Below are positions 9,235 through 18,428 of a DNA stretch of 64,000 bases, piece after piece. Below the pieces are notes generated by a model that saw only the letters and a list, made by a program, of their open reading frames with translations, was not told the origin of the DNA and ran no database searches. Positions within the stretch are counted from its first letter, which is position 1. Every line of letters begins with the position of its first letter. Source of the DNA: Clostridium sp. CF012 (GTDB taxonomy: Bacteria > Bacillota > Clostridia > Clostridiales > Clostridiaceae); assembly GCF_018861755.1 (NCBI RefSeq), contig NZ_JAHLEF010000023.1, forward strand, positions 1 to 64,000, given 5' to 3'. The translations under genes and the position numbers were made by a program.

Positions 9235-9276
9235 GTGATAAAATCATTAGGATATACGCCTTTACACCTAGCGTAA
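9235..9276 (+). other. micro-ORF in leader unit 1
   Basis: GTG at 9235 lies 11 nt after GGGGAGG (9217-9223) and opens a 13-codon frame, MIKSLGYTPLHLA, ending at TAA 9274-9276 inside the dyad. GYTPLHLA matches the ankyrin-repeat consensus, and reading through the stop gives GLYEGFQYLL, also ankyrin-like. It could be a true leader peptide or a relic of a coding repeat. Confidence 0.35.
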
Positions 9277-9560
9277 GGGCTATACGAAGGTTTTCAATAT
9301 TTATTATATATTACTATTGCAAGTTGGTAAATTAACCTATATTATAGAATATAATAGAATAATTTAGTAAAATTTACTTCGAGTAATCATCAATAATGCA
9401 ATTATTATGGTTGTGATGTTTCTATGTAATCAATGGAGGTAAGAATTAAAGCACTAAAACAATATAGAGTATTTTAGTAAAATTTACTGTAAAAAATAAC
9501 CGATAATGCAATTATTATGGTTATGATACTTCTACATAATTAATTGGGGTAATAATTAAA

Positions 9561-9596
9561 GTGCTAAAATCATTAGGATATATTCTCTTACACTAG
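9561..9596 (+). other. micro-ORF in leader unit 3
   Basis: GTG at 9561 opens MLKSLGYILLH and stops at TAG 9594-9596 in the middle of the palindrome CTTACACTAGTGTAAG. It is the counterpart of the unit 1 micro-ORF. The RBS (GGGG at 9545-9548) is weaker. Unit 2 has lost the start (GCA instead of GTG). Confidence 0.35.
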
Positions 9597-9642
9597 TGTA
9601 AGGTCTATATAAAGGTTATCAATATTTTAAGGGGGGTATAAA

Positions 9643-11373
9643 ATGAAAACAAAAAGGATGCTTAGCTTACTGCTAGTATCAACACTTCTGTTAACTATTG
9701 CAGTGGGTTTTACGGGGTGTAAAAAAGACAAAGCAGCAGTTTCAACAAATGCTGACACAACAAAAACTAGCACAGAGGCTAAAAAGGATGATGATCAACA
9801 TTTAAATTTAATCTTGGTTCAACCAGTTACGCTAGATCCAAATGAGGCACAAGACATGGATGCTTTCACAGCAATAAATGCGCTTCAAGAAGGATTAGCA
9901 AGAGTGAAGAAAGTAGATGGAAAAGACTCTATAATACCAGCAGGAGCTACAAAGTGGGAAATATCTACGGATGGATTAACTTGGACTTTTCACTTAAGAG
10001 ATTATAAATGGAGCGATGGTGTTCCAGTTACTGCTGGGCACTACGTAGATTCATTTAGAAGATTGTTGAATAAGGATAATGCCTTTGCATATGCCTACTT
10101 CGCATATGAAATAAAAGGTGCTGAAGCTTTAAACGCTGGTACTGGAAAGCCAGAAGATCTTGGGGTAGTGGCTAAAGATGATAAAACCTTAGTTATAACT
10201 TTAGCTAAACCTACACCATATTTCGAGAAAAAATTAGCAATGAATTGTTTCTTTCCAATAAGACTTGATGTTATAGCAAAAGGTGGAGAAAATTGGAAAA
10301 CAGACTTTACAAAACAAGTTTATTGTGGACCTTATATAATAAAGGACTGGGTAAAAGAAAACAGTTTGACATTTGAAAAGAATCCTACTTATTGGGATAC
10401 TGAAAACGTATACATTAAAACTGTAGAGATGAAGCAAATACCTGAAGTCTCAACTCAAGCTCAATTATTTGAAAGTAAACAATTAGATGTTACTGGAGCT
10501 AAACAAGATTATGTTGAAAAGTGGAAAGCAATGGCAAAAGAAGGTAAATTCGTATTTGACTCAGGGGAAAAAGCAAATACTGAGTACTTAGGCTTCAATA
10601 ATAAGGGTGGTCCAAGCGGATTAATGTCAAATAAAAAGATAAGACTTGCAATGTCATTAGCCTTTGACAGAGAAGACTATGTAAAAACACTTCAAGGTAG
10701 ATACACTGCAGCTTATGCATGGATTCCAAAGACAATAAAATCTGGAAAAGATGTGTTCAGAGATGCAACTAAAGAACCATTAAAAGATCTAGCAACTGAA
10801 TATGTAAACAAGCCTGAAAAACTTCAAGCATTATTTAAAGAAGGACTTAAAGAGCTTGGAAAGGATACAACTGATTTAAGCAAGATAAAGATTAAATATA
10901 TCACTACTGGAACATCTGCCGTTGCAAAGCAAGGTAATGAATGGTGGCAGCAAGAATTTAAAAAGAATTTAGGAATAAATCTAGAAGTAGAAGTATTTGC
11001 AAACTGGGGACTTCTGGTTCAAGCTAAAAAAGATTCGAAATTTGATGTTATAGAGAGTGGATGGTTTGGAGATTTCGACGATCCAATAAACTTCCTAGAT
11101 TTCTTTGCAAGCACAGGGGATATTAACGTTTTGAAGTTTAGTAACCCAGCTTACAACAAAATAATTAATGATCTTACTACTGACGTAGACCCTGCAAGCA
11201 GATTGAAACAATATCAAAAACTAGAAGAAATACTAGTTAAAGATGATATTGCTTTCGCTCCAGTTTATTATGGAGATACAAGAAGATGCCTACAAAACTA
11301 TGTTAAAGATTTCATGTATCCTGATTTTGGACCTACTTATGAATGGAGATGGGCATACACTTCAGGTAGATAA
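9643..11373 (+). CDS. oppA: oligopeptide ABC transporter binding lipoprotein
   Basis: The 576-aa solute-binding protein is of the peptide/nickel cluster C type. It has a lipoprotein signal ending GFTGC, family segments TWTFHLRDYKWSDGVPVTAGHYVDSF and YCGPYIIKDW, and a C-terminal NYVKDFMYPDFG region. It captures extracellular peptides and delivers them to the OppBC channel. The RBS AAGGGGGG precedes the ATG. The repeated leader region lies immediately upstream. A hairpin after the gene probably keeps its expression above that of the membrane components. Confidence 0.95.
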   Translation: MKTKRMLSLLLVSTLLLTIAVGFTGCKKDKAAVSTNADTTKTSTEAKKDDDQHLNLILVQPVTLDPNEAQDMDAFTAINALQEGLARVKKVDGKDSIIPAGATKWEISTDGLTWTFHLRDYKWSDGVPVTAGHYVDSFRRLLNKDNAFAYAYFAYEIKGAEALNAGTGKPEDLGVVAKDDKTLVITLAKPTPYFEKKLAMNCFFPIRLDVIAKGGENWKTDFTKQVYCGPYIIKDWVKENSLTFEKNPTYWDTENVYIKTVEMKQIPEVSTQAQLFESKQLDVTGAKQDYVEKWKAMAKEGKFVFDSGEKANTEYLGFNNKGGPSGLMSNKKIRLAMSLAFDREDYVKTLQGRYTAAYAWIPKTIKSGKDVFRDATKEPLKDLATEYVNKPEKLQALFKEGLKELGKDTTDLSKIKIKYITTGTSAVAKQGNEWWQQEFKKNLGINLEVEVFANWGLLVQAKKDSKFDVIESGWFGDFDDPINFLDFFASTGDINVLKFSNPAYNKIINDLTTDVDPASRLKQYQKLEEILVKDDIAFAPVYYGDTRRCLQNYVKDFMYPDFGPTYEWRWAYTSGR

Positions 11374-11391
11374 TAGTAATTAAAATAATAT

Positions 11392-11419
11392 GCACAGGAG
11401 GTCATTAAGATCCCTGTGC
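11392..11419 (+). terminator. oppA-oppB intercistronic hairpin
   Basis: GCACAGG (11392-11398) pairs with CCTGTGC (11413-11419). There is no long T run. It is probably a partial attenuator or an mRNA-stabilising hairpin that favours the binding protein over downstream genes. Confidence 0.6.
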
Positions 11420-11443
11420 GTTATTTAAAAAGGAGAGAGTTTC

Positions 11444-12400
11444 ATGATTCATTATACTATTAGAAGATTTGTGGAAATGTTACTTACGCTTTTTATCATC
11501 GCAACAGCTACTTTCTTTTTATTGCAAGCGGTGCCAGGTGACCCTCTAATTTCAAAAGTAGAAAAATTACCACCAAACATAAAAGCAGCCGTGTATAAAA
11601 AATACGGATATGATAAGCCAGTTGGAACAAGATATGTTAAGTGTATTACGGGTATGTTAAGAGGTGACTTTGGTGAATCTATAATTTTCCCTGGACAAAC
11701 TGTGGGAACTATACTAGACACTAAGCTACCAGCCTCTGCAAGGCTTGGAATACAACAAATGGTATTGGGAATGACTCTTGGTATTTTACTAGGAATTCTT
11801 GCAGCTATGAAAAGAGGGACATGGATAGATTATGCCGTAATAAGCAGTGCTGTTTTACTTATTTCTGTACCCTCCTTCGTATTTGCGTTATTACTTCAAA
11901 AATGGTTCGGAGGAAATCTTGGATGGTTCCCAATAATAGGGTGGCCTAAGGGTAATGATTTATGGTTCGGTGGATGGAAATATACAATTCTGCCTACCTT
12001 AGCAGGTTGTTTTGGGTATATTGCATATTATTCAAGACTTTTAAAAACTTCTATGCTTGATGTTATTAATCAAGATTATGTACTAACTGCAAAGTCTAAA
12101 GGATTATCAAGTAAGCGATTAATAGCTAAACATATAATGAGGAACTCAATGATACCAATAGTTACAGTTCTTCCCATGAGTGTTGTTATGTGTATAACGG
12201 GATCGTTTTTTATTGAAAGAGTATATTCTATACCGGGAGTTGGACTTTATTTTATACAAGCGGTACAAGGTTTAGATCTTCCAATAATTATGGCAGACAC
12301 TGTATTAACTGCGGCTATGTATCTATTTTGTGTATTTATGTCTGATATATTATATACAGTTATTGATCCAAGAATAAGACTTACAGGTGGAAAAAGATAA
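11444..12400 (+). CDS. oppB: oligopeptide ABC transporter permease OppB
   Basis: The 318-aa inner-membrane permease has an N-terminal TM (FVEMLLTLFIIATATFFLLQ) followed by the family PGDP motif. The EAA coupling loop contains DYVLTAKSKGLSSKRLIAKH, followed by RNSMIPIVT. It forms the translocation channel with OppC and sits 71 nt after oppA. Confidence 0.95.
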   Translation: MIHYTIRRFVEMLLTLFIIATATFFLLQAVPGDPLISKVEKLPPNIKAAVYKKYGYDKPVGTRYVKCITGMLRGDFGESIIFPGQTVGTILDTKLPASARLGIQQMVLGMTLGILLGILAAMKRGTWIDYAVISSAVLLISVPSFVFALLLQKWFGGNLGWFPIIGWPKGNDLWFGGWKYTILPTLAGCFGYIAYYSRLLKTSMLDVINQDYVLTAKSKGLSSKRLIAKHIMRNSMIPIVTVLPMSVVMCITGSFFIERVYSIPGVGLYFIQAVQGLDLPIIMADTVLTAAMYLFCVFMSDILYTVIDPRIRLTGGKR

Positions 12401-12415
12401 AGGGGGGAGTTATCA

Positions 12416-13333
12416 ATGACAAAACTAAAAAAAGAAGAGTTTGAATTAATTGATTGTGAACAGCAAAATGCTGATCTGATAACAAGACCCAATATAACAT
12501 ATTGGGAGGATGCTTGGAGGAGACTTAAAAAAAATCCTATCGCAATGATATCTTTAGGAGTATTAATTCTATTAACACTATTGGTTATTATAGGCCCGTA
12601 CATAAATGGCAACGACTTTAAGATAGTTGTTGGAAGCAAGAAGAATATAGCACCTTGTAGTGAATATTGGTTTGGAACTGATGGACTGGGAAGAGATTTA
12701 TTCTCAAGAGTTTGGTATGGTGGTAGGGTGTCTATAGCAATAGGGTTAATTGCAACAGCTATACAGATAGTTATCGGATCCATATACGGTGGTATAATGG
12801 CTTACTTTGGTGGCTGGGTAGACGAGATTATGATGAGATTTATAGAAGTATTAACTACTATTCCAGGCTTACTTTTAACAATGTTAATATTGATAGTTTT
12901 AGGTAATAGTATTCCAACTTTAATTATAGCATTAACTATTACATCATGGTGTGGTAGTGCAAGAATGATAAGAGGACAGTTAATGCAACTTAGAGAGAGT
13001 GAATATGTACTTGCAGCTGAGGCCTTAGGTGCTTCTCCCACAAGAGTTATACTAAAACATTTACTACCCAACACAATAGGGGTATTGATATTAACTATTG
13101 CAACTAGCATACCAGGATATATATTTGCTGAAGCGGGACTAAGCTTTTTAGGAATGGGACTTCAAGCTCCAAACACAAGTTGGGGTGTTCTTATATCCTA
13201 CGGGCAAGATTCAATGGCGTTTTATCCATATCAATTATTTGTCCCAGTATTTGCAATTTGTTTAACAGTATTAGCATTTAACTTGTTTGGTGATGGTTTA
13301 AGAGATGCACTTGATCCAAAACTTCGTCAATAG
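12416..13333 (+). CDS. oppC: oligopeptide ABC transporter permease OppC
   Basis: The 305-aa permease begins with an OppC-type cytosolic N-terminal segment (YWEDAWRRLKKNP) ahead of TM1. GTDGLGRDLFSRVWYGGRVS and the EAA loop SEYVLAAEALGASPTRVILKHLLPN (positions about 200-225) are diagnostic. It is 15 nt from oppB with its own GGGGGGAG RBS. It ends 13 nt before the oppD start. Confidence 0.95.
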   Translation: MTKLKKEEFELIDCEQQNADLITRPNITYWEDAWRRLKKNPIAMISLGVLILLTLLVIIGPYINGNDFKIVVGSKKNIAPCSEYWFGTDGLGRDLFSRVWYGGRVSIAIGLIATAIQIVIGSIYGGIMAYFGGWVDEIMMRFIEVLTTIPGLLLTMLILIVLGNSIPTLIIALTITSWCGSARMIRGQLMQLRESEYVLAAEALGASPTRVILKHLLPNTIGVLILTIATSIPGYIFAEAGLSFLGMGLQAPNTSWGVLISYGQDSMAFYPYQLFVPVFAICLTVLAFNLFGDGLRDALDPKLRQ

Positions 13334-13346
13334 TAGGAGGCATATT

Positions 13347-14369
13347 ATGGAAAAACTAATAGAAGTTAAAAATTTAAGAGTATCATATAATACTTATGCC
13401 GGTGAAGTACAAGCGGTAAGAGGCGCCTCCTTTAATGTAGAAAAGGGTGAATGTATAGCAATAGTTGGAGAATCCGGATGTGGTAAAACCGTTACTTCTA
13501 AGGCAATAATGGGACTTATACAAGCTCCCCAAGGTGTTGTTAAAGAAGGCAGTGAAATTATATATAATGGTGAAAATATATTGAAGTTTACTGAGAGACA
13601 GTGGCAAAATTTTAGGGGTGGGATATGTAGCATGATTTTTCAAGACGCTTTAACAGCCCTAAATCCAACTATGAAAGTTGGCAACCAGATTGCAGAAAAT
13701 TTAATAATTCATAGAGGAATGAATAAGCGTGAGGCTTTAAGCGAAGCTTTAAAAATGTTACAACTTGTTGGAATTCCAGATGCTGATAAAAGGATTAATC
13801 AATATCCACATGAATTTTCAGGTGGTATGAGGCAGAGAGTTATGATTGCCATAGCATTAGCTTGTAATCCAAGTATGTTAATAGCAGACGAGCCAACCAC
13901 AGCCTTAGACGTTACAATACAAGCACAAATTATAGATGTAATCAAAAATCTTCAACAAAAATTAGGAACATCCGTTATACTAATTACTCATGATCTTGGA
14001 GTGGTGGCTGACCTTGCTAATAGGATATTTGTTATGTACGCTGGAAAGGTAGTTGAGTCTGGAAATTTCGAGGAAATATTCTATAGCCCTAAGCATCCGT
14101 ATACTTGGGCACTACTTAAAGCAGTACCAAGATTAGATCTTGAAAATAAGGAAGACCTAGTTGCCATTAAAGGTACACCACCTGATATGGTTTGTCCTCC
14201 AAAGGGGTGTGGATTTGCACAGAGATGTATACACTGTATGAAGATATGTTTAACACAGGAACCTCCCACATACAAGTTTGAATTAGACCACAAGGCCTCC
14301 TGTTGGCTTCATCATGAAATGGCTCCAAAGTTAGATCTACCCTTTGAAGTTGGCGGAGGTGCTTTATAA
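13347..14369 (+). CDS. oppD: oligopeptide ABC transporter ATPase OppD
   Basis: This is a 340-aa ATPase. Walker A is GESGCGKT, the signature is FSGGMRQR and Walker B is [11 protein letters not shown]. The C-terminal peptide-transporter extension contains clustered cysteines ([19 protein letters not shown]). I chose the ATG at 13347 because AGGAGG precedes it; an upstream in-frame codon inside oppC has no RBS. Its stop overlaps the oppF start (TAATG). Confidence 0.95.
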   Translation: MEKLIEVKNLRVSYNTYAGEVQAVRGASFNVEKGECIAIVGESGCGKTVTSKAIMGLIQAPQGVVKEGSEIIYNGENILKFTERQWQNFRGGICSMIFQDALTALNPTMKVGNQIAENLIIHRGMNKREALSEALKMLQLVGIPDADKRINQYPHEFSGGMRQRVMIAIALACNPSMLIADEPTTALDVTIQAQIIDVIKNLQQKLGTSVILITHDLGVVADLANRIFVMYAGKVVESGNFEEIFYSPKHPYTWALLKAVPRLDLENKEDLVAIKGTPPDMVCPPKGCGFAQRCIHCMKICLTQEPPTYKFELDHKASCWLHHEMAPKLDLPFEVGGGAL

Positions 14370-15337
14370 TGCAATTAAATAAAAAAGAAGTAGTATTAGA
14401 AGTTAAGAATTTAAAAAAATATTTTGATGTGGGGAAAAATGCAGTTTTAAAAGCAGTTGATGATGTGAGTTTTGTAATAAGGGAAGGTGAAACAATAGGT
14501 CTTGTTGGTGAATCCGGTTGTGGAAAGACTACTTGCGGTAGAACTTGTATAGGGATGTATAATAAAACTGAAGGTAGTGTTCTATATAAAGGAAAAGATG
14601 TTCACAAGATACATGGTGCTGAAAAGAAAGCCTTTTGCAAAGAGGTACAAACAATTTTTCAAGATCCATATGCATCATTAAATCCAAGAATGACGGTTGG
14701 CGATATAATAGCAGAAGGAATTGATATTCATAATCTAGCTGCCAACGCTAAAGATAGAACAGATAGAATTCAGAGTCTTTTACAAAAAGTTGGACTTAAT
14801 AAAGAACATAGTAATAGATTTGTTCATGAGTTTTCAGGTGGTCAAAGGCAAAGAATAGGAATAGCAAGGGCCTTAGCTGTTGAACCTAAATTTATAATGT
14901 GTGATGAACCTATATCAGCACTTGATGTTTCTATACAGGCACAGGTTGTAAACCTACTTATTAAACTTCAGAGAGAAATGGGACTTACTTATTTATTTAT
15001 TGCCCATGATCTTTCAATGGTTAAGCATATGTCTGATAGAGTAGCTGTTATGTATCTAGGGGTTGTGGCCGAGCTTACAGAAAGTAAAGAACTTTATAAA
15101 AACGCTCTTCACCCATATACTAAAGCCCTTTTATCAGCAATTCCAATTGCTGATCCAAGACTTGAAAGATCAAGAAAAAGAATAATGCTTGAAGGCGATG
15201 TTCCAAGCCCAATAAACCCTCAACCTGGATGTAGGTTTAGGCAAAGATGTAGATATGCTATGAAGATATGTGGTGAGCAAACACCACTACTTAAAGAAGC
15301 AGCTCCAAATCATTTTGTAGCTTGCCATTTATATTAA
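14369..15337 (+). CDS. oppF: oligopeptide ABC transporter ATPase OppF
   Basis: The 322-aa second ATPase has Walker [10 protein letters not shown], signature FSGGQRQRIG, Walker B FIMCDEPISALD and the C-terminal extension CRFRQRCRYAMKIC. It pairs with OppD to energise import. It is translationally coupled to oppD by a one-base overlap. Confidence 0.95.
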   Translation: MQLNKKEVVLEVKNLKKYFDVGKNAVLKAVDDVSFVIREGETIGLVGESGCGKTTCGRTCIGMYNKTEGSVLYKGKDVHKIHGAEKKAFCKEVQTIFQDPYASLNPRMTVGDIIAEGIDIHNLAANAKDRTDRIQSLLQKVGLNKEHSNRFVHEFSGGQRQRIGIARALAVEPKFIMCDEPISALDVSIQAQVVNLLIKLQREMGLTYLFIAHDLSMVKHMSDRVAVMYLGVVAELTESKELYKNALHPYTKALLSAIPIADPRLERSRKRIMLEGDVPSPINPQPGCRFRQRCRYAMKICGEQTPLLKEAAPNHFVACHLY

Positions 15338-15401
15338 AATAGTTTGTTACTTTAACGACATTTCAGCATCGCAGATGATGATTTAAGGAGAAGATAGCCA
15401 T

Positions 15402-15752
15402 ATGGACAAATTTTTAATTCTCATTAAGGATATAATTAAGTCAATAATATTAGGATTAATAATTTCCTTAATATTAATATTAATATCAACACTTGGAGCT
15501 ATTTTAGTAAAACCAGGTAATATTAAAGGCACACTAGAAGTTGTCCGTAGTGCATTATTCATTGTAGCAGGTCTTGGCTTATTTGTTTATTCAGGATTTA
15601 TCTTAAAGAAAGGAGCAAGAAGGCCACTTGAGAATGCTGAACAATGGAAGGAAAAGTTTCAGGTTTTAACTTTTTTTAACGTACTATTGATTGTCAATAT
15701 AGTAATTCTAAGTTCTGGTATTGTAATTGATAATATAAGATATTATATGTAG
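15402..15752 (+). CDS. small three-TM membrane protein, unknown function
   Basis: The 116-aa protein has hydrophobic segments at about residues 10-35, 45-65 and 90-110, with a charged loop (KKGARRPLENAEQWKEKF) between the second and third. An AAGGAGAAG RBS precedes the ATG. It lies 64 nt after oppF in the same direction and shares the terminator that follows, so it may belong to the opp transcript. I do not recognise the family. Confidence 0.7.
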   Translation: MDKFLILIKDIIKSIILGLIISLILILISTLGAILVKPGNIKGTLEVVRSALFIVAGLGLFVYSGFILKKGARRPLENAEQWKEKFQVLTFFNVLLIVNIVILSSGIVIDNIRYYM

Positions 15753-15772
15753 TGGTATCTGAAAATAGTATT

Positions 15773-15818
15773 AAGTAGAGAGTGGCTTATATAATTTTAA
15801 GCTATGCTCTACTTTTTT
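15773..15818 (+). terminator. terminator of the opp transcript
   Basis: AAGTAGAG (15773-15780) pairs with CTCTACTT (15807-15814) around an additional imperfect inner stem, and a run of Ts follows. Confidence 0.8.
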
Positions 15819-15858
15819 AATTTACATTTTTTGTGCTGTGTACCTACCAGAGAAATCA

Positions 15859-15887
15859 TTGAAATTAGTTGTAAAAAGTGTTATGAT
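15859..15887 (+). promoter_or_regulatory. sigma-A promoter of the ABC-F gene
   Basis: TTGAAA (15859-15864), a 17-nt spacer and TATGAT (15882-15887) predict a start near 15894, leaving a leader of about 120 nt before the ATG at 16016. Confidence 0.7.
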
Positions 15888-15908
15888 ATCAATAGTAAAC
15901 TCAGTAGA

Positions 15909-15938
15909 ATGTGTTTGCTATATAAAAATCAAGTGTGA
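15909..15938 (+). other. 9-codon upstream ORF in the ABC-F leader
   Basis: ATG at 15909 opens MCLLYKNQV and stops at TGA 15936-15938, before the leader terminator. Its RBS is weak. Short leader peptides that stall drug-bound ribosomes are known to control several antibiotic-resistance ABC-F genes, and the placement fits that logic. Confidence 0.45.
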
Positions 15939-15964
15939 ATTTGCAATTGAAAATAGAATATATT

Positions 15965-15993
15965 GAAGAGCTTATTTTTATAGGCTCTTTTTT
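15965..15993 (+). terminator. leader terminator (attenuator) before the ABC-F gene
   Basis: GAAGAGCTTA (15965-15974) pairs with TAGGCTCTTT (15981-15990), allowing G-U pairs, and is followed by Ts to 15993. It lies only 23 nt before the start codon, between promoter and gene, so it should attenuate transcription unless disrupted. Confidence 0.7.
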
Positions 15994-16015
15994 AGTGATA
16001 AAGAGAGGTAATAAT

Positions 16016-17755
16016 ATGATAAAAGTTGATAACTTGTCCTACTCATTTCCGCAAAAGGAGCTATATAATAACATTTCATTTACATTAGAAGCTGGAGAGC
16101 ATTGTGCTTTTATAGGAACAAATGGCAGTGGAAAAAGTACACTGATAGATATAATAATGGACCCGGAAAAATATATGTTCGATGGTAAGCTCACGATGGA
16201 CCCTAATTGTAGCATTGGATATGTAAGTCAATTCTCACAACAGGTCGAAACAAAAGAAACTACAGTTTTCGAATATATAGGAGAAAAATTTATTAAACTA
16301 CAAAATGAAATAACATCTATTTGCAGTGAAATGGAAACATCTTCAGATATTGAATCTTTACTAGAAAAGTACCAACAAGCTTTAGACGCATTTGATGCAA
16401 TTAATGGGGATGATTTCGAAAACAAAATTAATAAAAATCTAAATCTTGCAAACTTAATCAAGTATAAAGATCTAATGATATCTGAACTTAGTGGTGGGGA
16501 ATTTAAGCTTATTCAAGTAATTAAGGAAATGTTAAATAGTCCAGACTTAATGATTATGGATGAACCCGATGTGTTTTTAGACTTTGAAAACCTTAATGCT
16601 CTTAAAGATCTAATTAATTCGCGCATTGGAACAATGTTAGTTATTACACACAACAGATATATATTGAATCATTGTTTTAACAAAATTATCCACCTTGAAA
16701 ACATGGAACTCCAAGAGTTTGATGGAAGATATATTGATTACAACTTCTCATTACTTCAAACTAAAATTGAGTTACAAGAGCTAGCTATTGATGATAATGA
16801 GGAACTTGAGAGAAACGAGAAGTTAATAAAAAAACTAAGATTCGAAGCAACTGAGTATGATCAATCTTCTAAAGGAAAATCTCTAAATGCTAGAGTTAAA
16901 ATTCAAGAAAGATTAGAAAAACGTAGAATTAAAACGCCATTTGTAGATATTATAGAGCCGAATATCAGTTTAGTTGTAGATAATGAAATGGTCGAAACCA
17001 TTGCTTTAAAAGTTAATGATTACAGTGTTAGCTTTGATGATATGCTTCTAGAAAATGTTAGCTTTGAGATTAAATCTACTGATAAAGTAGCCCTTATCGG
17101 TCCAAATGGTGCCGGTAAAACGACGCTGCTTCAAGAAATCTTTAAAAATAATCATGGTGCAATTGAGATAAATCAGCAGGTTGAAGTGGCTTATTTATCT
17201 CAACTTCAAGGCAAAACACTAAATGAGTCTAATACCATACTAGAAGAGTTATTTGAGGCTGGTTTTAAAACTTATGAAGAGATTAGATTATATATTTCAA
17301 ACTATGGTTTTGAAGAAGAAATCATTAATCAAAAGATAGGGTCTTTATCTGGTGGAGAAAAAAATATACTTCAATTGGCTAAAGTTTCTGCTAGTCAAGC
17401 AAACATGTTGCTTCTTGATGAACCGACAAGTCATTTAGACACATACTCACAAATGGCACTGGAAAAAGCCATAGAAAACTATAAAGGTGCGATTCTAATG
17501 ATTTCTCATGATTTCTATTCTATAGTAAACTGTATGGATTTTGTTTTAATCATTGAAGATAAGACAATTAGAAAAATGAGTATGCGAAAATTTAGAAAGA
17601 TGATTTATGCTAGTCATTTTGACAAAGACTATTTAGAAATTGAACAAAAGAAAAAATTAGTTGAAACAAAAATAGCATTGGCTTTAAAAGATACTGATTT
17701 TACGCTTGCAAAAGTCTTATCGCAGGAGTTAGAAGAGTTGATTAAGTTACTCTAA
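16016..17755 (+). CDS. ABC-F family ribosome-protection-type ATPase
   Basis: The 579-aa cytosolic protein has two ABC domains and no membrane segments. Domain 1 has GTNGSGKST, LSGGEFK and MDEPDVFLD. A helical interdomain linker follows (about 240-320). Domain 2 has GPNGAGKTT, LSGGEKN and LDEPTSHLD. ABC-F proteins bind the ribosomal E site; the antibiotic-resistance members dislodge lincosamides, pleuromutilins or streptogramin A. AGAGAGG precedes the ATG at 16016; a longer in-frame reading from 15935 would cross the leader hairpin and is rejected. The attenuator leader favours a resistance role, but drug range cannot be read from sequence. Confidence 0.88.
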   Translation: MIKVDNLSYSFPQKELYNNISFTLEAGEHCAFIGTNGSGKSTLIDIIMDPEKYMFDGKLTMDPNCSIGYVSQFSQQVETKETTVFEYIGEKFIKLQNEITSICSEMETSSDIESLLEKYQQALDAFDAINGDDFENKINKNLNLANLIKYKDLMISELSGGEFKLIQVIKEMLNSPDLMIMDEPDVFLDFENLNALKDLINSRIGTMLVITHNRYILNHCFNKIIHLENMELQEFDGRYIDYNFSLLQTKIELQELAIDDNEELERNEKLIKKLRFEATEYDQSSKGKSLNARVKIQERLEKRRIKTPFVDIIEPNISLVVDNEMVETIALKVNDYSVSFDDMLLENVSFEIKSTDKVALIGPNGAGKTTLLQEIFKNNHGAIEINQQVEVAYLSQLQGKTLNESNTILEELFEAGFKTYEEIRLYISNYGFEEEIINQKIGSLSGGEKNILQLAKVSASQANMLLLDEPTSHLDTYSQMALEKAIENYKGAILMISHDFYSIVNCMDFVLIIEDKTIRKMSMRKFRKMIYASHFDKDYLEIEQKKKLVETKIALALKDTDFTLAKVLSQELEELIKLL

Positions 17756-17882
17756 AACAAAATCAGCTAAAAATAATTATTATGATGAACGATTGCTGCA
17801 AAAAGAATATGTGATCGTTCTACAATCCTTTCACTGATTAGCTAATAAAGCCAAAAGATTTATAATAATTTAATGTAAAAAA

Positions 17883-17917
17883 ATCATCTGGACATCATTT
17901 CTAGATGACTTTTTTAT
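17883..17917. terminator. bidirectional terminator between convergent genes
   Basis: ATCATCT pairs with AGATGA around a short loop, flanked by A and T runs, so it can work on both strands. It serves the ABC-F gene and the convergent lipoprotein gene. Confidence 0.75.
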
Positions 17918-17942
17918 AATATAAATATACCCAGTATTTATT

Positions 17943-18428
17943 TTATGAGCATTCATGTCCTGGTATCTTATTATTCAGATAAGTCTTGCCTTCTAATGGT
18001 TTGAATCCAGATATCTGTATCTCTGTTATAGATGGAAATGTAAAATTAAGAGTATTATTATTTCCATTAAAAGTAGCTTTCCTTCCATCTCCTGTAAAAG
18101 CTGCTGTATTTTTAAGGAAAATAACCTTTCTATTTTCTGTTATCCTATCTACTTCATAAACAGTAAAATCAAAAGAAATATTAGTTACATTAGAAATTAC
18201 AACTTCACAGTAATTTTTTAATTCTAAGTCATTATCTCCCAAACACCTCTCATCCCAATAAGTGCCTTCATACAATGTAACCTTACTCTTTACTTTAGTT
18301 ATTTTTTCATCAACGCTATTTTGCTCATTAGTAGCTTGTATAGATTTATTTGCTTTTTTATGACTATTACAGCCAACTAAAATGAAAATCAAAGTTAAAC
18401 ATAATATTAAAACTAAATTCTTTTTCAT
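17943..18428 (-). CDS. lipoprotein of unknown function
   Basis: The 161-aa product begins with a lipoprotein signal (MKKNLVLILCLTLIFILVGC). A low-complexity linker is followed by a compact beta-rich domain (YEGTYWDERCLGDNDLELKNYCEVVI, then LNFTFPSITEIQISGFKPLEGKTY). Three cysteines outside the signal could form disulfides. AGGGAAAGGG precedes the ATG on the minus strand. No family is recognised. Confidence 0.75.
   Translation of the reverse strand: MKKNLVLILCLTLIFILVGCNSHKKANKSIQATNEQNSVDEKITKVKSKVTLYEGTYWDERCLGDNDLELKNYCEVVISNVTNISFDFTVYEVDRITENRKVIFLKNTAAFTGDGRKATFNGNNNTLNFTFPSITEIQISGFKPLEGKTYLNNKIPGHECS

Larger units (their letters stand above)
9091..9610 (+). repeat. three tandem diverged leader units upstream of oppA
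   Basis: Unit 1 starts at 9091 and unit 2 at 9309 with the same TATTACTATTGCAAGTTGG opening (218-bp period). A shortened unit 3 starts near 9468. Shared blocks are TATAGAATATAATAGAAT (units 1 and 2), TTTAGTAAAATT, a small dyad around ATAATGC(A/G)ATTATT, a GGRGGTAAGAATTAAAG-like RBS region, and ATCATTAGGATATA ahead of a second dyad (units 1 and 3). The second dyad is GCCTTTAC/GTAAGGGC in unit 1 and CTTACACTAGTGTAAG (9587-9602) in unit 3. Unit 2 lacks it. Confidence 0.8.

Noticed and set aside
9587..9602. CTTACACTAGTGTAAG as a MerR-family operator
   Set aside because: MerR-type dyads lie between -35 and -10 boxes with a 19-20 bp spacer. There is no acceptable -35 adjoining the dyad and no MerR gene nearby, so I kept it only as an unexplained dyad.
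12247..12783. 178-codon minus-strand open frame antisense to oppB/oppC
   Set aside because: It mirrors the codon pattern of the permease genes on the other strand, with no RBS and no family signal.
15935..16015. Longer N-terminus for the ABC-F protein starting at 15935
   Set aside because: It would translate through the leader terminator and lacks an RBS. The ATG at 16016 has AGAGAGG and matches the usual family start just before the first ABC domain.
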